Of a stretch of DNA of 64,000 bases, positions 56,845-64,000 are shown piece after piece; the stretch's first letter is position 1; each line of letters opens with the position of its first letter. The DNA lies in assembly GCF_006740045.1 (NCBI RefSeq), contig NZ_AP019749.1, positions 4,173,001 through 4,237,000 of the forward strand, read 5' to 3'. The stretch comes from Comamonas terrigena NBRC 13299. Its GTDB lineage: Bacteria; Pseudomonadota; Gammaproteobacteria; Burkholderiales; Burkholderiaceae_C. The translations under genes and the position numbers were made by a program. The notes beneath the pieces were generated by a model. The model was given only the letters and a program-made list of their open reading frames with translations, was not told the DNA's origin and made no database searches.

Positions 56845-57834
56845 ATGAAAAGCACCATCCGTCTGGCCACTTTGGCCGTTGCCGCCGCTGCCGCTTGCGG
56901 TGCCCACGCCCAAGCCTTCCCTGCCGCTGGCAAGAACATCACCATCGTGGTGCCCTTCGCGGCCGGTGGCCCGACCGACCGTGTCGCCCGCGATCTGGCC
57001 GAAGCCCTGCGCAAGCCCCTGGGCGGTGCCACGGTGGTGATCGAAAACGCTGCCGGCGCCGGCAGCACCATCGGCGCCGCCAAAGTGGCCCGCGCCCAGC
57101 CCGATGGCTACACCCTGCTGCTGAACCACATCGGCATGGCCACCATCCCCTCGCTGTACCGCAAGCTGTCGTTCAACGTGCTCAATGACTTCGAGTTCCT
57201 GGGCATCATCAACGACGTGCCCATGACCGTGGTGGGCCGTCCAACGCTGGAAGCCTCCAACTACGCCGAGCTGAGCAAGTGGATCAATGCCAACAAGGAA
57301 AAGGTCAACCTGGGCCACTCCGGTCTGGGTTCGGCCGGCCACCTGTGCGGTCTGATGTTCCAGAGCGCCGTGAACGTGCAGATGACGACCGTGGCCTACA
57401 AGGGCGCCGCGCCGGCCATCACCGACCTGATGGGCGGCACCATCGACCTGATGTGCGACCAGACGACCAACACCAGCTCTCAGATCGAAGCCAAGAAGGT
57501 CAAGGGCTACGCCGTCACCACCAAGGAACGCCTGAAGACCCCGGCCCTGAAGCACCTGCCCACCCTGAACGAATCGGGTGTGAAGGGCTTCAACGTCACC
57601 GTCTGGCACGGCCTGTACGCCCCCAAGGGCACACCGGAAGCGGTTCTGGCCCAGATCAACACGGCGCTCAAGACCGCCCTGAAGGACCCTACCTTCATCC
57701 AGAAGCAAGAAGGCCTGGGCGCCATCGTGGCCACCGACAACCGCGTGGAACGTGCCGCACACAAGGAATTCGTGAAGTCGGAAATCGACGCCTGGGGCAA
57801 GGTCATCAAGGCCGCCGGCCAGTTCGCCGACTAA
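56845..57834 (+). CDS. Tripartite tricarboxylate transporter receptor (Bug family)
   Basis: 329 residues. Signal peptide MKSTIRLATLAVAAAAACGAHAQ, then AAGKNITIVVPFAAGGPTDRVARDLAEAL, the canonical Bug opening, and AAGAGSTIGAAKVARAQPDGYTLLL. It is a periplasmic binding protein, an orphan with no TctAB nearby. AGGAG at a good distance (TAGGAGTTGAGTCA) precedes the ATG. A perfect bidirectional terminator follows. The other Bug gene at 4660 is on the opposite strand and clearly divergent from it in sequence. Confidence 0.93.
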   Translation: MKSTIRLATLAVAAAAACGAHAQAFPAAGKNITIVVPFAAGGPTDRVARDLAEALRKPLGGATVVIENAAGAGSTIGAAKVARAQPDGYTLLLNHIGMATIPSLYRKLSFNVLNDFEFLGIINDVPMTVVGRPTLEASNYAELSKWINANKEKVNLGHSGLGSAGHLCGLMFQSAVNVQMTTVAYKGAAPAITDLMGGTIDLMCDQTTNTSSQIEAKKVKGYAVTTKERLKTPALKHLPTLNESGVKGFNVTVWHGLYAPKGTPEAVLAQINTALKTALKDPTFIQKQEGLGAIVATDNRVERAAHKEFVKSEIDAWGKVIKAAGQFAD

Positions 57835-57871
57835 GCCAGGCATGGCAGCTCTGCTCTCGCAGAGCCTGCCA

Positions 57872-57910
57872 CCATCAAAAAACGGTGCCTCTGGCACCGT
57901 TTTTTGATGG
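57872..57910. terminator. Bidirectional terminator after the second Bug gene
   Basis: A perfect 18-bp stem: CCATCAAAAAACGGTGCC pairs with the exact complement around TCT, with A and T runs inside the arms. It separates Bug from the convergent DUF1840 gene. Confidence 0.93.
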
Positions 57911-57947
57911 CCTGTGCTTCCGGGTGCACAGGCGGAGCAGACCCGGG

Positions 57948-58295
57948 TCAACGCTCCCAGGTCACGTCCTTGCCCTCCTGGGCACTGGCGCGGAACATGT
58001 CCACCAGCGGCTTGACGCGCTGGCGCAGGCTGACGGCCCCCAGCTCGTCACTGAGCTTGGCCAGGGCTTCACCGGCCTTGGGGTTGCCGTTCTTGACCTC
58101 TTCCTCCAGGGCCTTGCGGCGCTTTTCGTCCTCCACCACCGCAGTTTCCAGGGCGCTGATGGCGCCGGGGATCTGTTCCACGGTCACGATGCCGGGTTCG
58201 CCCGGGGTCTTGCCCAGGACCAGCAGAATCTGCTTGCCAGGGGCATCCAGCATGGTGAGGTCGGCGGTTGCGCGAGATTTGAATTTATAGGCCAT
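57948..58295 (-). CDS. DUF1840 family protein
   Basis: 115 residues. The opening MAYKFKSRATADLTMLDAPGKQILLVLGK and the helical second half resemble DUF1840, a small family in beta- and gammaproteobacteria of unknown function. No signal peptide, membrane segment or catalytic motif. The start is 14 bp after the CFA synthase stop on the same strand, so the two are likely co-transcribed; a role linked to membrane lipid modification is speculative. Confidence 0.75.
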   Translation of the reverse strand: MAYKFKSRATADLTMLDAPGKQILLVLGKTPGEPGIVTVEQIPGAISALETAVVEDEKRRKALEEEVKNGNPKAGEALAKLSDELGAVSLRQRVKPLVDMFRASAQEGKDVTWER

Positions 58296-58309
58296 GGTGC
58301 TTGCTCCTT

Positions 58310-59575
58310 TTATCGGTACATATAGTCACGCTGGAAAGGGTAAGCCGATTGTGCTCCACGCAGCTTGCCTTGACGCAAATCACCGTCCGGATGGATGACC
58401 AACATCTGGTACAGCGCCATCCAGCCGCGCTCGAATCCCATGGCGCAGCCTGCCAGATACAGGCGGTAGGCACGCAGGGCCTTGTCCGCACGCTCGGGCG
58501 CCACCTGCTGCTGCAGGATCTGGGCCGCCTGCGTCAGCTGCGCCTCGAGCGCGTCCGACCAGGACCACAGCGTGCGCGCATAGTGCGGCCGCAGGTTTTC
58601 GGTGTCCACCATCTCCAGGCCGCTGCCGGCCATGTCGTGCAGCACGGTGCTCACATGCAGCAGCTCCCCGCCGGGAAAGATGTAGCGGCCAATGAACTCG
58701 CCCATGCCGGCGCCCAGCTCGTGGTTGTCCACCCCGCCGGCCGTGATCCCGTGGATCAGGGCCATGCCACCGGGCCGCAGCAGTTTCTTGACGGTCTGGA
58801 AGTACTCCGGCATGTTGGCCCGACCCACATGCTCGAACATGCCCACCGACGCCACCTTGTCGAACGGGTCCGCAGCGGACTTCTGGCGGTAATCGCACAG
58901 CTCCACGTGCACCCGGCCCTGCAGGCCTTTCTGCGCAATCAGCTGCTGCACATGGTGGTACTGGTTGTGCGACAGCGTGATGCCATGCGCCTCCACCCCG
59001 TAATGCTCGGCCGCCCACAGCAGCAGCCCGCCCCAGCCCGCCCCGATGTCCAGAAAGCGCTCGCCCGGCTGCAGCTGCAGCTTGCGGCAGATATGGTCCA
59101 GCTTGGCCTCCTGGGCCCGGGCCAGGGTCATTCCGGGGTCACGGTAGTAGGCGCAGGAATAGACCCGGCGCGGATCCAGCCACAGCGCGTAGAAGTCATC
59201 CGACAGGTCGTAGTGGAACTCGATCTGCTGCGCATCCCGCACCAGCGTGTGCATGGCCATGGAGCGCATCTTGCCCACCGCACTGGTCCAGCGCCCGGGC
59301 TGCGGCTTGAGGGGGTCCTCCCCGTCCAGCAGGCCGGCGGCGGCATCCATCACGTCGCGCATGGTGCCCTCCACGTCGACCTGGCCTTCCACGATCGCCG
59401 TGCCCAGCGAACCGATCTGCCCATCGGTCAGGAACGGCAGGGCCAGGGCCGAACGCACCCGCAGGCGCACGGGGGCATCTTCCGGTCCGATCCACTGCCC
59501 GGCAGGCAGCTGTACAAGGACAGGGGTGGAGAGTGAGGCCAGACGCGCCTCCAGCTGGGAGAGCATGACTTTCAT
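58310..59575 (-). CDS. Cyclopropane-fatty-acyl-phospholipid synthase family
   Basis: 421 residues. S-adenosylmethionine site ERFLDIGAGWGGLLLWAAEHYGVEAHGITLS with LSDDFYALWLDPRRVYSCAYY upstream, and ASVGMFEHVGRANMPEYF with GGMALIHGI downstream match CFA synthase. The enzyme methylates unsaturated phospholipid chains, forming cyclopropane rings, or a related methyl-transfer reaction; these family members vary. The start MKVMLSQLEA follows a weak purine stretch. Followed by the DUF1840 gene 14 bp away. Confidence 0.9.
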   Translation of the reverse strand: MKVMLSQLEARLASLSTPVLVQLPAGQWIGPEDAPVRLRVRSALALPFLTDGQIGSLGTAIVEGQVDVEGTMRDVMDAAAGLLDGEDPLKPQPGRWTSAVGKMRSMAMHTLVRDAQQIEFHYDLSDDFYALWLDPRRVYSCAYYRDPGMTLARAQEAKLDHICRKLQLQPGERFLDIGAGWGGLLLWAAEHYGVEAHGITLSHNQYHHVQQLIAQKGLQGRVHVELCDYRQKSAADPFDKVASVGMFEHVGRANMPEYFQTVKKLLRPGGMALIHGITAGGVDNHELGAGMGEFIGRYIFPGGELLHVSTVLHDMAGSGLEMVDTENLRPHYARTLWSWSDALEAQLTQAAQILQQQVAPERADKALRAYRLYLAGCAMGFERGWMALYQMLVIHPDGDLRQGKLRGAQSAYPFQRDYMYR

Positions 59576-59710
59576 GGCGCTCCATTCTTCGCACGCCTTG
59601 CAGTGCGTCAATGGCAAATGTCCGACCCGGCCGTGCTGCGCAGGCGCACATTTCCGGGTGCGCAGCCTTGGCGGGTGCGGGTGCAGCACAGGCCGCACCC
59701 ATTCTGCAGT

Positions 59711-60325
59711 TTATGCAGTTTTAAGCAACTTTTTGTAAGCGTACAAGGTTTGGGGTGCCACAGACTGCAACACCTGTTCGTAGCTGCTCTTGTGGCGGGC
59801 CATCAGCCGCACCGACGCCACGGTGCGCGACTTGCAGAACCAGTGGCAGGTGTGCTGCATCAGCATCAGCTCGGCCGTCATGGTGAAGGCGCGTTCCTTG
59901 CGCTGCTGCGGCGTCATGCTCTCGTCGCCACAGGCGGCGCGGATGGCCTGGGCGTGCAGCTGCAGCGCCTCGCGCATGTCAAAGGACGCCGCCGGCACAA
60001 TCCGGTCGAAATAGGGCAAGGCCAGCGGCAGGGTGCTGACCCGGGCCCGGTTGTCCGGCACCTGGGCAAAATCGTCGGCAAAGCGCTGGAACTGGCCCAC
60101 CAGCTTCTCTTCGTTCTGCGCCAGCACGGCCCAGACCTGGGCCTGGCGCTGCGGATCCTGCTCTCCGGCGGCACGCAGATAGCCGTCCATCAAGGTGCCC
60201 AGCAGCTTTTCAATCTGCGTGCCGCCCAGAAACGAGGCCAGCAGCAAAACCCGCTGCCTTTGCTCCTGCACCTTGAGCAGGTACAAAGCTACCGAAACCA
60301 CCAAAAACAGCGTGAACCAATCCAT
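59711..60325 (-). CDS. Membrane-anchored protein of unknown function
   Basis: 204 residues, not recognised. One N-terminal hydrophobic helix (MDWFTLFLVVSVALYLLKVQ) should anchor it to the inner membrane; the rest is predicted helical and soluble (QRQRVLLLASFLGGTQIEKLLGTLMDGYLRAAG). A conserved-looking block CHWFCKSRTVASVRLMARHKSSYEQVL near the C-terminus has two Cys and several basic residues. It is divergent from the aminopeptidase gene by 67 bp, and about 135 bp upstream of the CFA gene on the same strand. No function assigned. Confidence 0.6.
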   Translation of the reverse strand: MDWFTLFLVVSVALYLLKVQEQRQRVLLLASFLGGTQIEKLLGTLMDGYLRAAGEQDPQRQAQVWAVLAQNEEKLVGQFQRFADDFAQVPDNRARVSTLPLALPYFDRIVPAASFDMREALQLHAQAIRAACGDESMTPQQRKERAFTMTAELMLMQHTCHWFCKSRTVASVRLMARHKSSYEQVLQSVAPQTLYAYKKLLKTA

Positions 60326-60392
60326 CAGAGTGCGCCATACGCAAAGCAACAAAGCTGAGAGTGTAGTCAGCCCGGACCGACCCTGCCGCACG

Positions 60393-61574
60393 ATGCCCTG
60401 GCGGCGCAGTGGCGCCAGCCTGGCTGCGGCATTGCTGCTGGCGGGCTGTGCCGCCCAGAGCCCGCTGGGCTACTACTGGCAGGCAGCGGCCGGCCAGGTA
60501 CGGATGCTGGCTGCGGCCCGCCCGGTGGCCGAGGCCGCGCAAGACCCGCAGCGGCCCGACGCCCTGCGCCAGCGCCTGCTGCGCGCACAGCAGATCCGCA
60601 GCTTTGCCAGCCAGCAACTGGCCCTGCCCGACAACGCCAGCTACCGCCGCTACGCCGATCTGGGCCGCAGCAGCGCGGTGTGGAACGTGGTGGCCGCCCC
60701 CGACGATGCGCTGGAACTGCACCGCTGGTGCTACCCGGTGCTGGGCTGCGTGGGCTACCGCGGCTACTTTGCCGAAGCCGATGCCCAGCAACACGCCGCC
60801 AGGCTGCGCCAGCAGGGACTGGAAGTGCACGTCTATGGCGTGCCCGCCTATTCCACGCTGGGCTGGTTCAACTGGCTGGGCGGGGATCCGCTGCTGAACA
60901 CCTTCATCCGCTGGAGCGAGCCCGAACTGGCCGGACTGGTCTTCCACGAGCTGGCCCACCAGCTGCTGTATGTGCAGGACGACACGGCCTTCAACGAATC
61001 CTTCGCCACCGCTGTGCAGCGCCTGGGCACGCAGCAGTGGCTGACCACGCAGGCCTCCCCCGCGCTGCAGGCCGCCTTTGCGGCGGCCGAACTGCGCCGC
61101 CAGGAGTGGCGCGAACTGACACGCAGCACCCGCGCCACCCTGGCGGAGCTCTATGCCGAACACGCCCGCTCTCCGTGGACGACCGAATCCCTGGCGGCAC
61201 GCAAGCGGACGGTGCTGGCGGACTTTCACCAGCGCTACGCCCGGCTGCGGGCCGGCTGGCAACAGGAATGGCAGGCCGTGCTGGCCCAGCGCGCCGCTGC
61301 GGCACCAGCCGTGGCCACGCCCACCGATCCCTGGGCACTGACCGATGCCTGGGTGGCCCAGGCCAACAATGCCAGCTTTGCCGCACTGGGCGCCTACGAG
61401 GACTGGGTGCCGGCCTTCGTATCCATGCACCAGCAGGCCGGCGGGGATTGGCCGCGCTTTTATGATGCCGTGCGCGCGCTGGCCCGGCTGCCGGCGGCGC
61501 AACGCCAGGCGGCGCTGTGCGCCGCGCTTCCCCCCACTTCACCGCATCCCGACTGTGTCCGACATCCAGATTGA
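60393..61574 (+). CDS. Predicted lipoprotein aminopeptidase (zinc, HExxH)
   Basis: 393 residues. Signal ends LLLAGCA with lipidation at about Cys19. The zinc motif HELAHQ lies near residue 190 and NESFATAV about 20 residues later provides the glutamate ligand, so a HExxH-type metallopeptidase of the COG4324 (predicted aminopeptidase) family. Outer-membrane or periplasmic location is likely. Substrate unknown. Its tail overlaps the next gene's GTG start by 20 bp. The start ATG is preceded by a poor ribosome site. Confidence 0.78.
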   Translation: MPWRRSGASLAAALLLAGCAAQSPLGYYWQAAAGQVRMLAAARPVAEAAQDPQRPDALRQRLLRAQQIRSFASQQLALPDNASYRRYADLGRSSAVWNVVAAPDDALELHRWCYPVLGCVGYRGYFAEADAQQHAARLRQQGLEVHVYGVPAYSTLGWFNWLGGDPLLNTFIRWSEPELAGLVFHELAHQLLYVQDDTAFNESFATAVQRLGTQQWLTTQASPALQAAFAAAELRRQEWRELTRSTRATLAELYAEHARSPWTTESLAARKRTVLADFHQRYARLRAGWQQEWQAVLAQRAAAAPAVATPTDPWALTDAWVAQANNASFAALGAYEDWVPAFVSMHQQAGGDWPRFYDAVRALARLPAAQRQAALCAALPPTSPHPDCVRHPD

Positions 61575-61848
61575 CCGCCCCCACACCCTGGGCCTGCCCA
61601 CCGCCCGCCAGCACGCCCGTCTGTGGGCCGACAAGGCCCAGGCCAAGTTCGGCGTGGAATGCCGCTACGAGGAAGGGGGCGAGCACGATGTGCTGCACTT
61701 CAGCGGTAATGGCATCGACGGCCAGCTGCAGGTGAGCGCCGACGCGCTGCAGTTGCGCGCCTCGCTGGGCTTGCTGGCCGCCATGTTCAAGGACCAGATC
61801 GAAGCCAAGCTCCGCGCCCAGTTCGACGACATGGCCGCGGCGGCCTGA
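61555..61848 (+). CDS. Polyhydroxyalkanoic acid system protein
   Basis: 97 residues from a GTG (VSDIQIDRPHTLGLPTARQHARLW). It matches the small PHA granule system family: the opening HTLGLPTARQHA and VLHFSGNGIDGQLQVSADALQLRASLG are characteristic. Such proteins are associated with PHA granule regions but their role is undefined. The GTG start overlaps the end of the aminopeptidase gene. A PHA synthase lies 42 kb upstream in this window. Confidence 0.82.
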   Translation: MSDIQIDRPHTLGLPTARQHARLWADKAQAKFGVECRYEEGGEHDVLHFSGNGIDGQLQVSADALQLRASLGLLAAMFKDQIEAKLRAQFDDMAAAA

Positions 61849-62064
61849 GCGATGCCGGGGCCAGGGCCGCTGCCGCCGTGCCACGCAGTGGCTGGCCGGA
61901 TGCCCACGCCATGGCAAGCACCGCAGGCCCTTTCAACGCCGCAGGGGCTCTGGGGTCATCCAGGCTTGCCGGTCCTCGCTGCCCGCATGCGGTGAGGCCT
62001 GGGTCACCGATGCCGGTGCAGCCACCCGCACACCAACCCGCCGCCGCTCCCTTGCGGCAGCCAT

Positions 62065-62089
62065 AAAAAAAGCGGCCCGGGCGGGCCGC
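62065..62089 (-). terminator. Terminator of the acyl-CoA-binding protein gene
   Basis: GCGGCCC (62072-62078) and GGGCCGC (62083-62089) with a 4-nt loop; seven As to its left read as a T run on the minus strand. It lies about 40 bp past the acyl-CoA-binding protein stop. Confidence 0.85.
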
Positions 62090-62129
62090 CTACCTTGAAG
62101 CTGTGTGTGCGATGCAGAAACGCAGAGGC

Positions 62130-62384
62130 TCAGCGCAGCGATTCGATCAGATCGATGTACTGCTGCTTGGCATCGTCCAGCGAAGTGTCCTTGAGCTTTT
62201 CCCAGGCATCCCACTTGGCGCGGCCCACCATGTCGGAGAAGCTGGGCTTCTTGGCCTCGTTGTCGCCTTCGGTGGCCTGCTTGTACAGCGCGTAGATCTT
62301 CAGCAGCGTGGCGTTGTCGGGACGCTCGCTCAGGGTCTTGGAATTGGCAACGGCGGCTTCGAACGTGGCGTTCAGATCGGACAT
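62130..62384 (-). CDS. Acyl-CoA-binding protein (ACBP)
   Basis: 84 residues, the size of eukaryotic ACBP. Signature YALYKQATEGDN and KWDAWEKLKD are intact, with the four-helix ACBP pattern. GAGGAG precedes the ATG. It binds medium- or long-chain acyl-CoA in the cytoplasm. ACBPs occur in some proteobacteria but are uncommon, so its presence here beside many acyl-CoA enzymes is of interest. Single-gene transcript with its own terminator. Confidence 0.92.
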   Translation of the reverse strand: MSDLNATFEAAVANSKTLSERPDNATLLKIYALYKQATEGDNEAKKPSFSDMVGRAKWDAWEKLKDTSLDDAKQQYIDLIESLR

Positions 62385-62554
62385 GGAAGGCATCTCCTCG
62401 CGGGTCATGGAATACCTGCAGTGTAGCGACAAACCGGCTTAAAAAGCACGATCGTTCGCATTCGCCATATCCGGCTTTACCCTAGGGTGCCCCGGCCACC
62501 TCCGCCCCGCAAGACCGCCCACCGCCAGGGCAGATGGTCAGCCTGCGCCAGCGC

Positions 62555-63763
62555 TCAGCGTGTGGGCTGCTCCAGCCACTGCTGGGCCAGCAGCACCCAG
62601 AACGCCGCACCGCGCGGGATCAGCGCATCGTTGAAGTCGTAGCTGGGGTTGTGCAAGGTGCACGGGCCGCCGCCGTGGCCCATGGCGCGGTGGTCGCCGT
62701 CGCCATTGGCAATGAAGCAGTAGGCACCGGGCTTTTCCAGCAGCATGAAGGCAAAGTCCTCCGCGCCCATCGAAGGTTCCTGGGGCAGTGCATTGGCCTC
62801 GCCCACCACCTGGGCCATCACGCGGCGGGCAAAGTCCGCCTCGGGCGCGGTGTTGATGGTCGGCGGGTAGTTGCGCACAAACTCGAACGTGCACTGCACG
62901 CCATGGGCGGCGCAGGTGCCGCGCACCACCTCTTCCATGCGGCGCTCGATCAGGTCCAGCACCTCCAGCGTGAAGGTGCGCACAGTGCCCTGCAGCTCCA
63001 CGCTGTCGGGCACCACATTGGTGGCCTCGCCGGCGTGCACCATGGTGACCGACACCACGCCCGCCTCGATGGGCTTGACGTTGCGGCTGACGATGGTCTG
63101 CAGCGCGGTGATGATCTGTGCCGCCACCGGCACCGGGTCCAGCACCATGTGCGGCATGGCGGCATGCCCGCCCTTGCCGCGCACCACGATCTTGAATTCA
63201 TTGCTGGACGCCATGGCCGGGCCGGGGCCCACCGCCATCGTGCCTTCGCGCATGCCGGGCCAGTTGTGCATGCCGAACACGGCCTGCATCGGGAACTGGG
63301 TGAACAGCCCGTCCTTGACCATCTCGCGCGCGCCGCCACCGCCCTCTTCGGCCGGCTGGAAGATCAGGTACACCGTGCCGTCCAGGCTGTCGCGGTGGGC
63401 TGCCAGGTACTGGGCCGCCGCCAGCAGCATGGCGGTGTGGCCGTCATGGCCGCAGGCGTGCATCTTGCCGGCATGCTGGCTGGCGTGGGAAAAGGTGTTG
63501 AACTCCTGCATGGGCAGGGCATCCATGTCGGCGCGCAGGCCAATCGCCTTGCCGTTGGTGCCACCGTCCCGGCCGTGCAGAATGCCGACCACCCCGGTCG
63601 TGCCCAGGCCACGGTGCACGGGAATGCCCCACCCGGTCAGCGTGGCCGCCACCAGGTCGGCGGTACGCACTTCTTCGAAGCACAGCTCGGGGTGGGCGTG
63701 GAGGTCACGGCGGATGGCGGTGATCTGGGGGGCCTGGTCGGCCAGGAATGCGGTCAGGGACAT
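62555..63763 (-). CDS. M20 family amidohydrolase (hippurate hydrolase-like)
   Basis: 402 residues. M20D pattern: RRDLHAHPELCFEE, GLRADMDALPM, HACGHDGHTAMLL (metal-binding His), QPAEEGGGGA with the catalytic Glu, and the C-terminal GAEDFAFM. It is likely a cytoplasmic peptidase-type hydrolase removing N-acyl groups from amino acids; the subgroup includes hippurate and N-acyl-amino acid hydrolases. Substrate uncertain. The M20 dimerisation domain is present, length normal. Confidence 0.9.
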   Translation of the reverse strand: MSLTAFLADQAPQITAIRRDLHAHPELCFEEVRTADLVAATLTGWGIPVHRGLGTTGVVGILHGRDGGTNGKAIGLRADMDALPMQEFNTFSHASQHAGKMHACGHDGHTAMLLAAAQYLAAHRDSLDGTVYLIFQPAEEGGGGAREMVKDGLFTQFPMQAVFGMHNWPGMREGTMAVGPGPAMASSNEFKIVVRGKGGHAAMPHMVLDPVPVAAQIITALQTIVSRNVKPIEAGVVSVTMVHAGEATNVVPDSVELQGTVRTFTLEVLDLIERRMEEVVRGTCAAHGVQCTFEFVRNYPPTINTAPEADFARRVMAQVVGEANALPQEPSMGAEDFAFMLLEKPGAYCFIANGDGDHRAMGHGGGPCTLHNPSYDFNDALIPRGAAFWVLLAQQWLEQPTR

Positions 63764-63922
63764 ACAGCGGTCTTTCCAAAAATCCAGGGCGGGCAGCGCT
63801 GGCACACAGCCAGGGCCTGCCACCCTCACAGCGGGCAGGCCCTGCGACAAAAAGCATAGCAGCACCCATTCACCCTGCGCGCGCTGCGTGCATATTTCAT
63901 GCCATCGTGCACCGTGCAACCG

Positions 63923-64000
63923 TCAGCGCACGCCGTAGCGGTACGCGAAATAGGCCGCCGCCAGCACGCCCAGCAGCGCCAGAATACGCATGGCTTTGCC
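63923..64000 (-). CDS. 3' end of an unidentified hydrophobic gene
   Basis: The minus strand is open from the window edge to TGA 63923-63925. It ends with MRILALLGVLAAAYFAYRYGVR, a hydrophobic segment. An ATG at 63991 could start a 22-residue peptide, but a C-terminal membrane segment of a longer protein is more likely. Product unknown. Confidence 0.35.
   Translation of the reverse strand, partial: GKAMRILALLGVLAAAYFAYRYGVR

Overview
The window is a GC-rich chromosomal segment of a betaproteobacterium, most likely family Comamonadaceae (Comamonas, Acidovorax or Delftia type). The evidence is tripartite-tricarboxylate (Bug) receptors, a class I PHA synthase and PHA-granule protein, a MaoC-phosphotransacetylase fusion, OhrR/Ohr, a SoxR without SoxS, and dense Gly/Ala/Arg-rich coding. 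These are family-level resemblances recalled from the protein sequences; no search was run. I saw no rRNA, tRNA, CRISPR array, insertion sequence, phage gene or origin.

Layout. 1-4500: the end of a YhhN-type membrane protein, ruvB and ruvA separated by an opposite-strand peroxiredoxin, then phoH-like and ybeY, followed by a structured intergenic element. 4660-9606: a Bug receptor, a TSUP permease, and a sensor kinase/FixJ-type regulator pair followed by a secreted HbpS/GlcG-like protein. 9667-13335: dbpA, dtd, amn. 13410-19275: one minus-strand unit phaC - small coiled-coil protein - fabI - maoC/pta - ackA, with a near-perfect FNR/ANR box upstream of phaC. 19493-24881: GMC oxidoreductase, 3-hydroxyacyl-CoA dehydrogenase, enoyl-CoA hydratase, ohrR-ohr with a 32-bp perfect palindromic operator, and a 2H phosphoesterase.

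25075-31970: a phospho-signalling block: metallophosphoesterase, Ser/Thr kinase fused to a universal-stress domain and SrkA-type kinase (the three overlap or abut), then an OmpR-type regulator and a large hybrid histidine kinase. 31981-36970: glycine-rich lipoprotein, TetR/MFS pair, and SoxR with a SoxR box facing a Rid-family/MFS pair. 37068-40085: htpG and aqpZ. 40166-44504: a TonB receptor, FecR and FecI-type sigma factor with a Fur box, flanked by two nearly identical hairpins. 44707-47566: an RluF-like pseudouridine synthase with a long Arg/Gly/Asp repeat tail, and a Crp-family regulator.

47910-56515: a seven-gene plus-strand operon: acyl-CoA ligase, a complete branched-chain-amino-acid-type ABC importer, and a PaaK-like CoA ligase, closed by a strong terminator. 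It probably imports and activates an aromatic or other carboxylic acid. 56845-64000: a second Bug receptor, CFA synthase-DUF1840, a membrane-anchored unknown protein, a predicted lipoprotein aminopeptidase overlapping a PHA-granule protein, a bacterial acyl-CoA-binding protein, an M20 amidohydrolase and a partial gene at the edge. Recurrent themes are acyl-CoA/PHA metabolism and redox or low-oxygen stress responses, each with visible operator sites.
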